This document shows positions 1 to 6,579 of a stretch of DNA of 6,579 nt, piece by piece (the stretch's first letter is position 1; every line of letters starts with the position of its first letter). The position numbers and the translations under genes were made by a program. Below the pieces are notes generated by a model, which had not been told where the DNA came from, ran no database searches, and worked only from the letters and a program-made list of their open reading frames with translations. The DNA comes from Ghiorsea sp. (GTDB lineage Bacteria; Pseudomonadota; Zetaproteobacteria; Mariprofundales; Mariprofundaceae). The stretch is from the NCBI GenBank assembly GCA_021772875.1, contig JAJFLD010000226.1, forward strand, positions 1 to 6,579, in the 5' to 3' direction.

Positions 1-268
1 TGGGTAATCCTGCAAGCATAGCCAAAGCACTTGCCAGCTCACCCAGATTGGACAAAGCAATCGCATGGATGCAGTTGAGATGATTACGCAAAGCGCGGCG
101 GTCGCGAAGTTCAACCAAAGAAAACCCAGGCTCAAGTTGTAAAACCAGTGGCCGAATACTGCCTGTATAAGGTGCCACAAAACCCAACACACAGCTATAA
201 AACCTACGACCTAGACCCGAGCTGCCAAAGCGTTGCCACAAGCTTAAAACACGACCTTCAGCACGCAT
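1..268 (-). CDS. DUF4442 hotdog-fold (thioesterase-like) protein, N-terminal part
   Basis: Reading the minus strand from the ATG at 268-266 gives 89 residues before the window ends, so the C-terminus is missing. The family is usually about 150-165 residues. Residues 32-38 (APYTGSI), 45-58 (LEPGFSLVELRDRR) and 61-70 (RNHLNCIHAI), followed by NLGELA at 74-79, match what I recall of the DUF4442 family. That family has a hotdog fold related to acyl-CoA thioesterases of the PaaI/YiiD type, and the Asn-His and acidic residues lie where the substrate pocket helix starts. The protein is presumably cytoplasmic. A thioesterase-like role on acyl thioesters is a family-level inference and the substrate is unknown. 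An in-frame stop (TAA on the minus strand, 277-275) lies three codons upstream, so 268 is the first possible ATG. The Shine-Dalgarno match is poor. The gene is divergent from the hydrolase gene. Confidence 0.85.
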   Translation of the reverse strand, partial: MRAEGRVLSLWQRFGSSGLGRRFYSCVLGFVAPYTGSIRPLVLQLEPGFSLVELRDRRALRNHLNCIHAIALSNLGELASALAMLAGLP

Positions 269-301
269 AATTGATTAACCATTGAAACATGATGCCCCCT
301 G

Positions 302-328
302 CTTATATGTGCAAGTTACAATTGTCAG
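302..328 (-). promoter_or_regulatory. Candidate promoter for the DUF4442 gene
   Basis: On the minus strand a -35-like CTGACA (328-323) and a -10-like TATAAG (307-302) each match five of six consensus bases. The spacer is only 15 bases, shorter than the preferred 16-18. Initiation would fall near 295, giving a leader of about 25 bases. This is pattern matching only. Confidence 0.3.
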
Positions 329-596
329 CATCAAGAAAAACAAACCTTTGGTCAACTAAAAAAGATGGCATCATCCATTCAATATCTTGTATTGTGTGGC
401 AAACACAACAGCCTTAGCATTTCTCTCAGCGCATCCATCAAACATAACCTTCACACTAGAAATTTTCGCCCATCGATTCCATCTAAACATTTGACCTGAC
501 TGATTCATAGCGGCAAAGTTCTTTATTACACAAACATCTCTAGCATCAAGTCATGGATGATGGAAAAAACATGGTGATTAAGGTTTCAGCAATCGT

Positions 597-603
597 GGGA
601 GAG
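597..603 (+). promoter_or_regulatory. Ribosome binding site that decides the hydrolase start
   Basis: GGGAGAG lies 6-8 bases before the ATG at 610 and is the only good Shine-Dalgarno match near the 5' end of this gene. The in-frame ATG codons at 553 and 571 lack a comparable site, with at most a GGA before 571. This favours initiation at 610. Confidence 0.6.
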
Positions 604-609
604 AAATCT

Positions 610-1512
610 ATGGGTAAATTTCTACAGCGGCTTGGCGATTTCCTTTTGGCAAAAGCTTTAGCCTCAGAGTGCCGCCAAGCAGGTTTAGTTGTGGCTTCGG
701 TTCAGCTGCCCATTGGCCATGTTGAATACTTACACAGCAAAGATGCAAACACACATCTTTCCGAAGCCATTGTTATGCTGCATGGTGCAACCTCAGATAA
801 AACATCTTGGCCGCGTTTTGCCAAGCATTTGGACAGCAAACTTCCGTTGATCATTCCTGATCTACCCGGCCACGGCAAGAGTATTGCGAACACCCATTTA
901 GACTACAGCATTCAAGGGCAATCAGAACACCTTAAAACATTGCTTGCCACACTTGGTATTCATCGTGTTCATCTTATTGGCAATTCTATGGGTGGTGCAA
1001 TTGCAATCCATTTCGCAGCCGCTAACCCCAACCTCGTTGCATCCCTCGTATTGATGGATGCAGCAGGTATTGAATCAAGCCCAAGCTGGCTTCAACAACA
1101 CATCACTAAGACTGGTTGTAACCCAATTATTGAAGTGAATAACACGACGGAATACCGCAAAATGTTGCGCATCATCATGCAATCTCAGCCCTATATTCCG
1201 GGTTTTATTCTTGCTTCACTCACGAGGGCTTACCTCAAGCGAAAGCCCATCAACCAAAAAATCATTGCCGCTATTGCCCAAGATTTGGATCAAACAACAC
1301 ATCTTAAAAACATTACAGTGCCATCCCTTATCATCTGGGGGGCTGAGGATAGAATCCTGCATGTTGATGATGCAACATTTTTACACCAACAGCTCCCCAA
1401 TAGCCGTAAAATTATACTCGAGAATATAGGTCACACACCTATGGTTGAAGCCCCAAAACAAGTTGCGACTATCTGTAAAGCCTTCTACGCAGAGATGCTT
1501 AGTTTATCATGA
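610..1512 (+). CDS. Alpha/beta hydrolase, family V lipase-like
   Basis: Predicted serine hydrolase of 300 residues that probably cleaves a carboxylic ester or lipid. Visible features are the oxyanion-side HG motif at 58-59, then PDLPGHGKS (83-91), the nucleophile elbow GNSMGG with Ser126, the acid in WGAED at Asp247, and His275 in GHTPMVEAP. A cap region separates Asp150 from about residue 235. The elbow, the cap segment around PYIPGF and the GHxPMVEA ending resemble, from memory, Psychrobacter Lip1 and Moraxella Lip3 (bacterial lipase family V). The N-terminus (FLQRLGDFLLAKALA) is hydrophobic or amphipathic and might be a membrane anchor, but no classical cleavage site is evident. I chose 610 for its GGGAGAG site; starting at 553 would add 19 residues. 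The VOC gene follows after 34 bases, probably on the same transcript. Epoxide hydrolase or C-C hydrolase activity cannot be excluded from the fold alone. Confidence 0.85.
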   Translation: MGKFLQRLGDFLLAKALASECRQAGLVVASVQLPIGHVEYLHSKDANTHLSEAIVMLHGATSDKTSWPRFAKHLDSKLPLIIPDLPGHGKSIANTHLDYSIQGQSEHLKTLLATLGIHRVHLIGNSMGGAIAIHFAAANPNLVASLVLMDAAGIESSPSWLQQHITKTGCNPIIEVNNTTEYRKMLRIIMQSQPYIPGFILASLTRAYLKRKPINQKIIAAIAQDLDQTTHLKNITVPSLIIWGAEDRILHVDDATFLHQQLPNSRKIILENIGHTPMVEAPKQVATICKAFYAEMLSLS

Positions 1513-1557
1513 CAACACACCATAAATGCTTTAAAGGAGCCTCTACATGACAACACA
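1508..1557 (+). repeat. 12-base direct repeat at the hydrolase stop and the VOC start
   Basis: CATGACAACACA occurs at 1508-1519 and again at 1546-1557, offset by 38 bases. The first copy contains the hydrolase stop codon (TGA, 1510-1512) inside an ATGA. The second contains the true VOC start ATG at 1547, which has the only good Shine-Dalgarno site (AGGAG, 1535-1539). Reading from the first copy gives only 13 codons before a stop at 1548-1550. Confidence 0.7.
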
Positions 1558-2011
1558 ACCCATTCCGAATGGTTGGCATAACATCACTGCCTACATCAAT
1601 ATTAAAGATGCCAAGGCAGCAATTTCATTTTACAAATCAGCCTTTGATGCCAAAGAAGTTGGGCGTATTACGATGCCCGATGGCAGCATTGCCCACGCCG
1701 AGCTCCAACTTGGTGACTCTAAAATCATGCTTGCCGAAGAATCTGAACAATGGGGCAATAAAAGCCCTCAAACATTGGGTGGTTCGCCTGTAAGTTTATG
1801 TTTGTATGTTGAAGATGTGGATGCAGTGTTTGCTCAAGCATTGGCTGCAGGCGCAACGGTTGCAGATGGTATGGAAGTCAAAGATCAATTCTACGGCGAT
1901 CGTACAGGAAGCTTAACCGACCCATTTGGTCATAAATGGACAATCATGACCCACAAAGAAGATGTCTCCTTTGCAGAAATGCAAACCCGAGCAAATGCCA
2001 TGTTTGATTAA
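1547..2011 (+). CDS. PhnB-like VOC (glyoxalase/bleomycin-resistance fold) protein
   Basis: A 154-residue single-domain-pair protein of the vicinal oxygen chelate superfamily, PhnB-like/YciI-neighbour type (Glyoxalase_6/3-dmu-9-like). Residues 12-19 (NITAYINI) and 26-34 (ISFYKSAFD) form the first beta-alpha unit. PDGSIAHAELQLGDSKIMLA (44-63) carries His50. The second half has LCLYVEDVDAVFAQALAAGA (84-103) and ends with the hallmark YGDRTGSLTDPFGHKW (116-131) and THKEDV (135-140). Length and both halves look complete. The enzymatic role is unknown: PhnB relatives are not shown to be phosphonate enzymes despite the name, and no metal or substrate can be assigned. The Shine-Dalgarno site AGGAG lies 7 bases before the ATG. 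It sits 34 bases behind the hydrolase gene, so co-transcription is likely, with a candidate terminator just downstream. Confidence 0.88.
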   Translation: MTTQPIPNGWHNITAYINIKDAKAAISFYKSAFDAKEVGRITMPDGSIAHAELQLGDSKIMLAEESEQWGNKSPQTLGGSPVSLCLYVEDVDAVFAQALAAGATVADGMEVKDQFYGDRTGSLTDPFGHKWTIMTHKEDVSFAEMQTRANAMFD

Positions 2012-2035
2012 CACACTACTTTATGCATAACTTCT

Positions 2036-2059
2036 AGAGCGGTGTTGTTACGCCGTTCT
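2036..2059 (+). terminator. Hairpin after the VOC gene, candidate terminator
   Basis: AGAGCGGTGT (2036-2045) pairs with ACGCCGTTCT (2050-2059) over 10 base pairs, two of them G-U in the plus-strand RNA, around a TGTT loop. It starts 25 bases after the VOC stop codon, where a terminator would be expected. No clear U-tract follows on either strand, so intrinsic termination is uncertain. It may instead protect the mRNA 3' end. Confidence 0.4.
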
Positions 2060-2229
2060 TCACTAATGGATGTAAAAGATATCAGGTGTTATACATAGTT
2101 ATTCACACACCCCTTTGTTAAGCTTGCCGGATGTGGAACCATGCAGAAAAGATAAACATGACCTTTGCTTGCTTTTGTATCGCAGATGGGTTCATGTCCG
2201 TAAACAACATAAGGTGAAACAATCATACC

Positions 2230-5200
2230 ATGAACGCTAAACAGAATTGGTCGCAACTGACCAATGAAATAAATACATGCATGCTGCTGCAACGCCGCTC
2301 TTTTGCTCATCGTTTACGAAAGCTACGTCGCCTTGCTCAACAACATAAAGATATAAGCTCAGCCTTTGCCCAATTAAGCAAAGATATCGAAAAATCGAAT
2401 ATTCAGTTGGCATTACGCAAAGAAAACTTACCCAAAGTCAGCTACCCCGAAGATTTACCTATCAGCCAAAAGCGTGAAGTGATTGCACAAGCCATACAAA
2501 ACAACCAAGTCACCATCATTGCGGGTGAAACGGGCTCAGGAAAAACAACACAAATCCCAAAAATCTGCCTTGAATTGGGTTTAGGTATCGCTGGTTTGAT
2601 TGGCCATACCCAGCCTCGACGCATTGCCGCCAGAAGTGTAGCCACACGCATTGCTGAAGAATTAAAATCACCACTGGGTAAGGATGTGGGGTATAAGGTC
2701 AGGTTCTCCGACCACACGCAAAAAGATACTTACATCAAACTGATGACTGATGGTATTTTACTGGCTGAAATTCAACATGATCCAAGGTTGTTGCGCTACG
2801 ACACCATCATCATTGATGAAGCCCATGAACGCAGTTTAAATATCGATTTTTTATTGGGCTATCTGAAAAACATTTTGCCCAAACGTCCTGATTTAAAGGT
2901 CATTATTACATCTGCCACCATCAATACCGAACGTTTCTCCAAATATTTTAATGATGCCCCCATCATTGAAGTGTCAGGGCGCAGTTTTCCCGTGGATATT
3001 GAATACCGCCCACGCAGTGAAACCGATGAAAATGATGATAAATCATTACAACAAGCCATCATCCATGCCGTTGATGAAGCGGCTATTTATGATGCTATGG
3101 GTGATATTTTAATCTTTTTGCCCGGTGAACGTGAAATCAGGGATGTCAGCCATGCCTTGCATCAACACGAGATGCGCAACACTGAAATTTTACCCTTATT
3201 TTCTAGGCTTTCACCTGCCGAACAAGATAAGATATTCAAAACCCACGCTGGCCGCCGCATTGTTTTGGCGACCAACGTGGCAGAAACATCGCTCACAGTG
3301 CCTGGCATTCGTTTTGTCATTGATGCAGGGCTTGCACGCATCAGCAGATACAGCCCCAAAAGCAAAGTGCAGCAGCTGCCTATCGAAGCGATTTCACAAG
3401 CTTCTGCCAATCAGCGCGCTGGTCGCTGTGGTCGTGTGGCAGCTGGTGTTTGTTTTCGCTTGTACAGCGAAGAAAATTTTAAGCATAGACCAGAACATAC
3501 CGACCCTGAAATCCTGCGCACCAATCTAGCCCATGTGATCTTACAAATGATTAGTTTGGGTTTGGGTGATATCCATGTTTTCCCCTTCATGCAGCCGCCT
3601 GAAAACCGCAGCATTCAAGATGGTTATAAGTTATTAGAAGAGCTGCAAAGCATTGATGGTGAGGGCAAACTAACAGCCATTGGCAAGCAATTGATTCGCC
3701 TGCCACTAGACCCGCGTTTGGGGCGCATGGTCATTCAATCCAACAAAGAGCGCGCATTACACGAAGTGCTCATCATTGCTTCGGCTTTGTCTGTGCAAGA
3801 CCCTAAAATAAGACCCGCTGATGCAGGGCAAAAAGCCGATGAAAAACATAGTATTTTCACAGATAAAACGTCTGACTTTTTATCATGGGTCAAGCTTTGG
3901 GATTGGTATCACGAGCAAGCGCTTCACCTTAGCAATGCTAAATTGCGCAAACTTTGCCAAACACACTTTATTTCTTATTTAAGAATGCGCGAATGGCATG
4001 ATTTGCATGGCCAACTGCTTGGCATTGTGCGTGAATTAAAAATGCTACCCAATCAAGAACCCGCAAAACCCGATGAAGTACATAAAGCTGTGCTCTCTGG
4101 TTTGTTAAGCCACATTGCTGTGCGCCATGAAGATGCAAAAAAGCATGACAAAGGATTTTTGGGCGCACGCAACTTACAAATTGCGATATTTCCTGGCTCA
4201 CCATTAAGCAAAAAACCACCCAAATGGTTTATGGCTGCATCACTGGTTGAAACTTCCCGTCTGTTTGCCCGATGCATTGCTCCCATTGATCCAGCTTGGT
4301 TGGAATCACTTGCACCTGCTTTAATCAAACGCACCTACAGCGAACCGCATTGGTCGAAGAAACGTGCGCAAGTATCTGCTTTTGAAACACTTACCTTGTA
4401 TGGCCTGCCTATCATCAGTAAACGCAATGTGCATTTCGGCCCGATTGAGCCTGAAATATCGCGTGAAATTTTCATTCGCCATGCGCTTGTCTTTCAAGAA
4501 ATTCAAAGTTTTGGCAAATGGTTTAAACATAATAAAAATCTGTTGGCCGATATTGAAGCTTTAGAAGCCAAAAGTCGGCGTCGTGATTTGATGAGCGATG
4601 AACAAACACGATTTGATTTTTTTGATGCTTTGCTTCCAGAAGCTATTTTCAGTGGTAAATTATTCGAACAATGGCGCAAAAAGGCTGAGCAAAAACAGCC
4701 AGAAATTCTCTTTTTAAGCAAAGCGCTTTTATTGCAGGATGAAGATCATGCTGTAGATGCCAGCTTGTTTCCTAACACCATGAAAATCAATGGTTTAAAC
4801 CTTAAATTGGTCTACCATTTTGACCCCAGCCAGCATGCCGATGGCATCACTGTGTTTGTGCCTATGATTGCTTTAGGGCAGCTCGACTCCCATCGCTTTG
4901 AATGGTTGGTTCCTGGTTTATTAGAAGAAAAAATAGCCGCTTTGATTAAAGGTTTGCCCAAAGCATTGCGTAAAAACTTTGTGCCCGCACCACAATTCGC
5001 CAAAGCTTGCGTTGAAAACATGCCTTTTGCTGAAGGTTCGCTCATGCTCGCTTTATCGCGTCAGCTTAAAAACATGACAGGCATCCATCTTTCAAGCAAA
5101 GATTGGGACTTAACATCCCTTCCTGCCCATCTGCACATGAAGTTCACTGTTTTGGATGAACAAGGAAAAACCAAAGATTCAGGTAGCGACTTACCTAAGC

Positions 5201-6141
5201 TGCAACAACAATACGCCCACCTCGCCCGCGCTGGTGTGCAGCAAGTGAACACAACATCTCTCCCAATCAAGCAAAGTTTCACCCGTTGGCAATGTGATGA
5301 TTTGCCTTTAAGCATCAGCCAAAATAAACATGGCATGCAAGTATCGTTGTTTCCGGCACTGGTGGATCAACAAACATCTGTATGTATTGAAATGTTTGAA
5401 AGTGCACAAGCTGCCCATGCCGCGATGTTTGATGGCGTGCGCCGTTTGCTGATGTTATCACTGCATCAACAAGTCGAACTGCTGCGTAAAAATATGCCTC
5501 ATCAGCGCGAGATGGCCTTGCTTTATATGGGCATTGGAAAAAGCGAAGACTTGCGCGAAGATATCATCACACACACATTTGATAGCTTGTTTTTAACCCC
5601 TGATGAACAACAAAACTTGCCACGCACCAGCCAAGATTTTCAAAAACTCTTGGATTCAGGCCGCGCCAAAGTGGTCAAACAAGGCAATGTTATTGCCAAC
5701 CACACTTTAGCCACCTTGCAAGCTTATGCTGCTCTGCAACAAAACATCAATAACGTGCGCGCAGTTGCGCTAAAACCCGTAGTTGAAGACATCCAAGCCC
5801 AGCTATCTCAGCTTATCTATGCTGGTTTTATCGCCACTACCCCCACCCAATGGCTGCAACACCTGCCCCGCTTCCTGCAAGCAGCAGACATGCGTTTAAG
5901 TCGGGCTGGCCCAAATCTCAATCAAGATCAACAAAACACCAAAATTATCCAAAACCTATGGTCAGCATACCAAACAGAGCAAAAGCAACGCATACAGCAT
6001 CATGAAAAGACCGAAAACCTCATCCCATACCGTTGGTTAATCGAAGAATTAAGAGTCTCCCTCTTCGCCCAAAGCCTAAAAACTTCCGAGCCCGTTTCGG
6101 CCAAACGCCTAGAAAAACACTGGCAAAAACTTATATCTTAG
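2230..6141 (+). CDS. hrpA: ATP-dependent RNA helicase HrpA
   Basis: Complete 1303-residue DEAH-box (DExH, SF2) RNA helicase, matching the 1300 residues of Escherichia coli HrpA nearly end to end. It is cytoplasmic and uses ATP to remodel RNA; E. coli HrpA has been linked to fimbrial mRNA processing and to rescue of collided ribosomes. Motifs are intact: Walker A GETGSGKT (99-106), Ia TQPRRIAAR (127-135), TDGILLAE (173-180), DEAH (196-199), SAT (228-230), ATNVAETS (347-354) and QRAGRCGR (395-402). Winged-helix, HA2 ratchet and OB-type regions follow to about residue 690. The long DUF3418 C-terminal region, typical of HrpA and absent from HrpB, begins near RTYSEPHW (701-708) and runs to the end. 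An in-frame stop at 2215-2217 makes 2230 the first ATG. The best Shine-Dalgarno match, AAGGTG (2211-2216), is 13 bases away, longer than usual. It has 218 bases of non-coding DNA before it and appears monocistronic. Confidence 0.97.
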   Translation: MNAKQNWSQLTNEINTCMLLQRRSFAHRLRKLRRLAQQHKDISSAFAQLSKDIEKSNIQLALRKENLPKVSYPEDLPISQKREVIAQAIQNNQVTIIAGETGSGKTTQIPKICLELGLGIAGLIGHTQPRRIAARSVATRIAEELKSPLGKDVGYKVRFSDHTQKDTYIKLMTDGILLAEIQHDPRLLRYDTIIIDEAHERSLNIDFLLGYLKNILPKRPDLKVIITSATINTERFSKYFNDAPIIEVSGRSFPVDIEYRPRSETDENDDKSLQQAIIHAVDEAAIYDAMGDILIFLPGEREIRDVSHALHQHEMRNTEILPLFSRLSPAEQDKIFKTHAGRRIVLATNVAETSLTVPGIRFVIDAGLARISRYSPKSKVQQLPIEAISQASANQRAGRCGRVAAGVCFRLYSEENFKHRPEHTDPEILRTNLAHVILQMISLGLGDIHVFPFMQPPENRSIQDGYKLLEELQSIDGEGKLTAIGKQLIRLPLDPRLGRMVIQSNKERALHEVLIIASALSVQDPKIRPADAGQKADEKHSIFTDKTSDFLSWVKLWDWYHEQALHLSNAKLRKLCQTHFISYLRMREWHDLHGQLLGIVRELKMLPNQEPAKPDEVHKAVLSGLLSHIAVRHEDAKKHDKGFLGARNLQIAIFPGSPLSKKPPKWFMAASLVETSRLFARCIAPIDPAWLESLAPALIKRTYSEPHWSKKRAQVSAFETLTLYGLPIISKRNVHFGPIEPEISREIFIRHALVFQEIQSFGKWFKHNKNLLADIEALEAKSRRRDLMSDEQTRFDFFDALLPEAIFSGKLFEQWRKKAEQKQPEILFLSKALLLQDEDHAVDASLFPNTMKINGLNLKLVYHFDPSQHADGITVFVPMIALGQLDSHRFEWLVPGLLEEKIAALIKGLPKALRKNFVPAPQFAKACVENMPFAEGSLMLALSRQLKNMTGIHLSSKDWDLTSLPAHLHMKFTVLDEQGKTKDSGSDLPKLQQQYAHLARAGVQQVNTTSLPIKQSFTRWQCDDLPLSISQNKHGMQVSLFPALVDQQTSVCIEMFESAQAAHAAMFDGVRRLLMLSLHQQVELLRKNMPHQREMALLYMGIGKSEDLREDIITHTFDSLFLTPDEQQNLPRTSQDFQKLLDSGRAKVVKQGNVIANHTLATLQAYAALQQNINNVRAVALKPVVEDIQAQLSQLIYAGFIATTPTQWLQHLPRFLQAADMRLSRAGPNLNQDQQNTKIIQNLWSAYQTEQKQRIQHHEKTENLIPYRWLIEELRVSLFAQSLKTSEPVSAKRLEKHWQKLIS

Positions 6142-6223
6142 TTAATCAACCTGAGCCAAAAACATTCATATTCGATGTCCAACACTAAATATCACATAAA
6201 CATGCTATATTGTTCTGCTTGTT

Positions 6224-6229
6224 TATAAT
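6224..6229 (+). promoter_or_regulatory. Candidate -10 element for the truncated exported-protein gene
   Basis: A perfect TATAAT at 6224-6229 lies 57 bases before the ATG at 6287, in the 145-base gap after hrpA. No TTGACA-like -35 is found 16-18 bases upstream, so an activator or a weak -35 would be needed. ATGCTAT occurs twice nearby (6202-6208 and 6244-6250), flanking the element 42 bases apart. Confidence 0.35.
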
Positions 6230-6286
6230 CATACTGGGCAACAATGCTATCTGCCATACGCTTTTTATTCGGAGGTTGGGAATTTT

Positions 6287-6400
6287 ATGTACAAAGAAAT
6301 GTTGGTGATTTCACTTGGGATGTTGATGTTATCGAATTTATCTTATGCTGAGGATCAGATGAATATCATTGATAATAAGCTCGGCGGACTCAAAGTATAA
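6287..6400 (+). pseudogene. Exported-protein gene, 5' remnant cut by an IS30-family element
   Basis: A 37-residue frame with a good translation start (GGAGG at 6271-6275, 11 bases before the ATG). Residues 1-21 look like a Sec signal peptide: Lys3, a hydrophobic core (LVISLGMLMLSNL) and an S-Y-A cleavage site before EDQ. Only 16 residues of mature protein follow before TAA at 6398-6400, exactly where the IS30-family element seems to begin. I read this as the 5' end of a periplasmic or outer-membrane protein gene interrupted by the insertion. The mature start, ending DNKLGGLKV, would suit a beta-barrel or periplasmic protein, but the family is not recognised. An intact short secreted peptide is the alternative. 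The rest of the gene, if present, would lie beyond the element outside the window. Confidence 0.5.
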
Positions 6401-6579
6401 GTGCAACAGCGATTGAGGTTAAATTGCAGGCATGGGAAAACATTATACACACTTAAACAATGAAGAACGAAGTTTGATCCAAGTGAGTTTGGAACTAGGT
6501 CAATCACAGGCTGATATAGCGCTTAGTCTCAACCGTCCCCGAAGTTGTATCAGTCGCGAGCTTGCTCGCAATGGCTGGA
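6401..6579 (+). mobile_element. IS30-family insertion sequence, left end (runs off the window)
   Basis: The transposase start at 6432 and the short non-coding stretch before it are arranged as in IS30-family elements, which carry one transposase gene close to the left inverted repeat. GTGCAACAG at 6401-6409, reading TGTTGCAC on the other strand, is a plausible part of that repeat. The outermost base cannot be fixed without the right end, so 6401 is approximate by several bases. Confidence 0.6.
6432..6579 (+). CDS. IS30-family transposase, N-terminal part
   Basis: The first 49 residues of a transposase cut by the window edge; family members are about 320-380 residues. It opens with MGKHYTHLNNEERSLI and then shows a helix-turn-helix over about residues 17-45, with GQSQADIALSLNRP and the hallmark ISRELARNG (40-48). 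This is the classic IS30 N-terminal DNA-binding domain (HTH_38), which recognises the element's terminal inverted repeats. The DDE catalytic core (rve domain) would lie downstream outside the window, so activity cannot be judged. GAGG at 6415-6418 is 13 bases before the ATG, a weak ribosome binding site; low expression is usual for transposases. No frameshift or stop is seen in the visible part. Confidence 0.88.
   Translation, partial: MGKHYTHLNNEERSLIQVSLELGQSQADIALSLNRPRSCISRELARNGW

Larger units (their letters stand above)
269..609. other. Divergent intergenic region between the DUF4442 and hydrolase genes
   Basis: No convincing gene is seen in these 341 bases. The region must hold the promoters of both flanking genes. 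Visible structure is modest. There is an 8-base inverted repeat, ATGATGCC at 289-296 against GGCATCAT at 367-374; a perfect palindrome ACAATTGT at 318-325, overlapping the candidate minus-strand -35; and a weak hairpin TTGTGT/ACACAA at 392-397 and 403-408. A TTGACC at 491-496 could be a -35 for the hydrolase gene, but no good -10 lies at the right distance. If the hydrolase began at 553, the gap would shrink to 284 bases. Confidence 0.6.

Noticed and set aside
392..408. TTGTGT/ACACAA hairpin as a terminator or riboswitch
   Set aside because: A 6-base-pair, AT-rich stem with no U-tract and no conserved aptamer motif.
289..417. Plus-strand 42-codon frame starting MMPPAYMCK in the divergent gap
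   Set aside because: No Shine-Dalgarno site, no recognisable domain, and it lies across the candidate promoter of the DUF4442 gene.
491..519. Promoter for the hydrolase built on TTGACC at 491-496
   Set aside because: At 17 bases spacing the -10 would be CAAAGT, matching only three of six consensus positions; other spacings are no better.
2021..2030. Perfect palindrome TTATGCATAA just after the VOC stop codon
   Set aside because: Ten bases, AT-rich and isolated; expected by chance, and no partner site is seen.
2089..2310. Minus-strand frame of 73 codons between the VOC gene and hrpA
   Set aside because: It overlaps the start of hrpA by 81 bases, has no recognisable family features, and its 5' part is the antisense of conserved HrpA coding sequence.
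3125..3529. 134-codon plus-strand frame inside hrpA
   Set aside because: An out-of-frame shadow of the strongly conserved helicase motif region; no independent start signal or domain.

Overview
The window reads as ordinary chromosomal DNA from a member of the Pseudomonadota. It is moderately AT-rich (my impression, not counted), with Shine-Dalgarno sites of the usual kind. It carries a full-length HrpA helicase of the type found in gammaproteobacteria and relatives, and a Moraxella/Psychrobacter-type lipase relative. I cannot place it to genus. The 3' edge is accessory: it runs into an IS30-family insertion sequence.

Layout. On the minus strand, bases 1-268 hold the N-terminal 89 residues of a DUF4442 hotdog-fold protein that runs off the left edge. 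A divergent intergenic region of about 340 bases follows. Then comes a plus-strand pair: an alpha/beta hydrolase of the family V lipase type (610-1512) and a PhnB-like VOC protein (1547-2011). They are 34 bases apart and are followed by a hairpin at 2036-2059 that may end the transcript. A 218-base gap leads to hrpA (2230-6141), a complete 1303-residue DEAH-box RNA helicase with every helicase motif intact. After it, a promoter-like TATAAT and a Shine-Dalgarno site precede a short reading frame (6287-6400). This frame starts with a clear signal peptide and stops 16 residues later, where the next element appears to begin. From about 6401 to the right edge lies the left end of an IS30-family element, with the first 49 residues of its transposase, including the helix-turn-helix.

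How the parts fit. The hydrolase and VOC genes are probably co-transcribed, but nothing shows a shared pathway. hrpA looks like a stand-alone housekeeping gene of RNA and ribosome metabolism. The most informative feature is the right edge: an exported or envelope protein gene that kept its promoter, ribosome binding site and signal peptide but seems to have been cut by the insertion. I see no undescribed multi-gene system, CRISPR array, tRNA or rRNA here.
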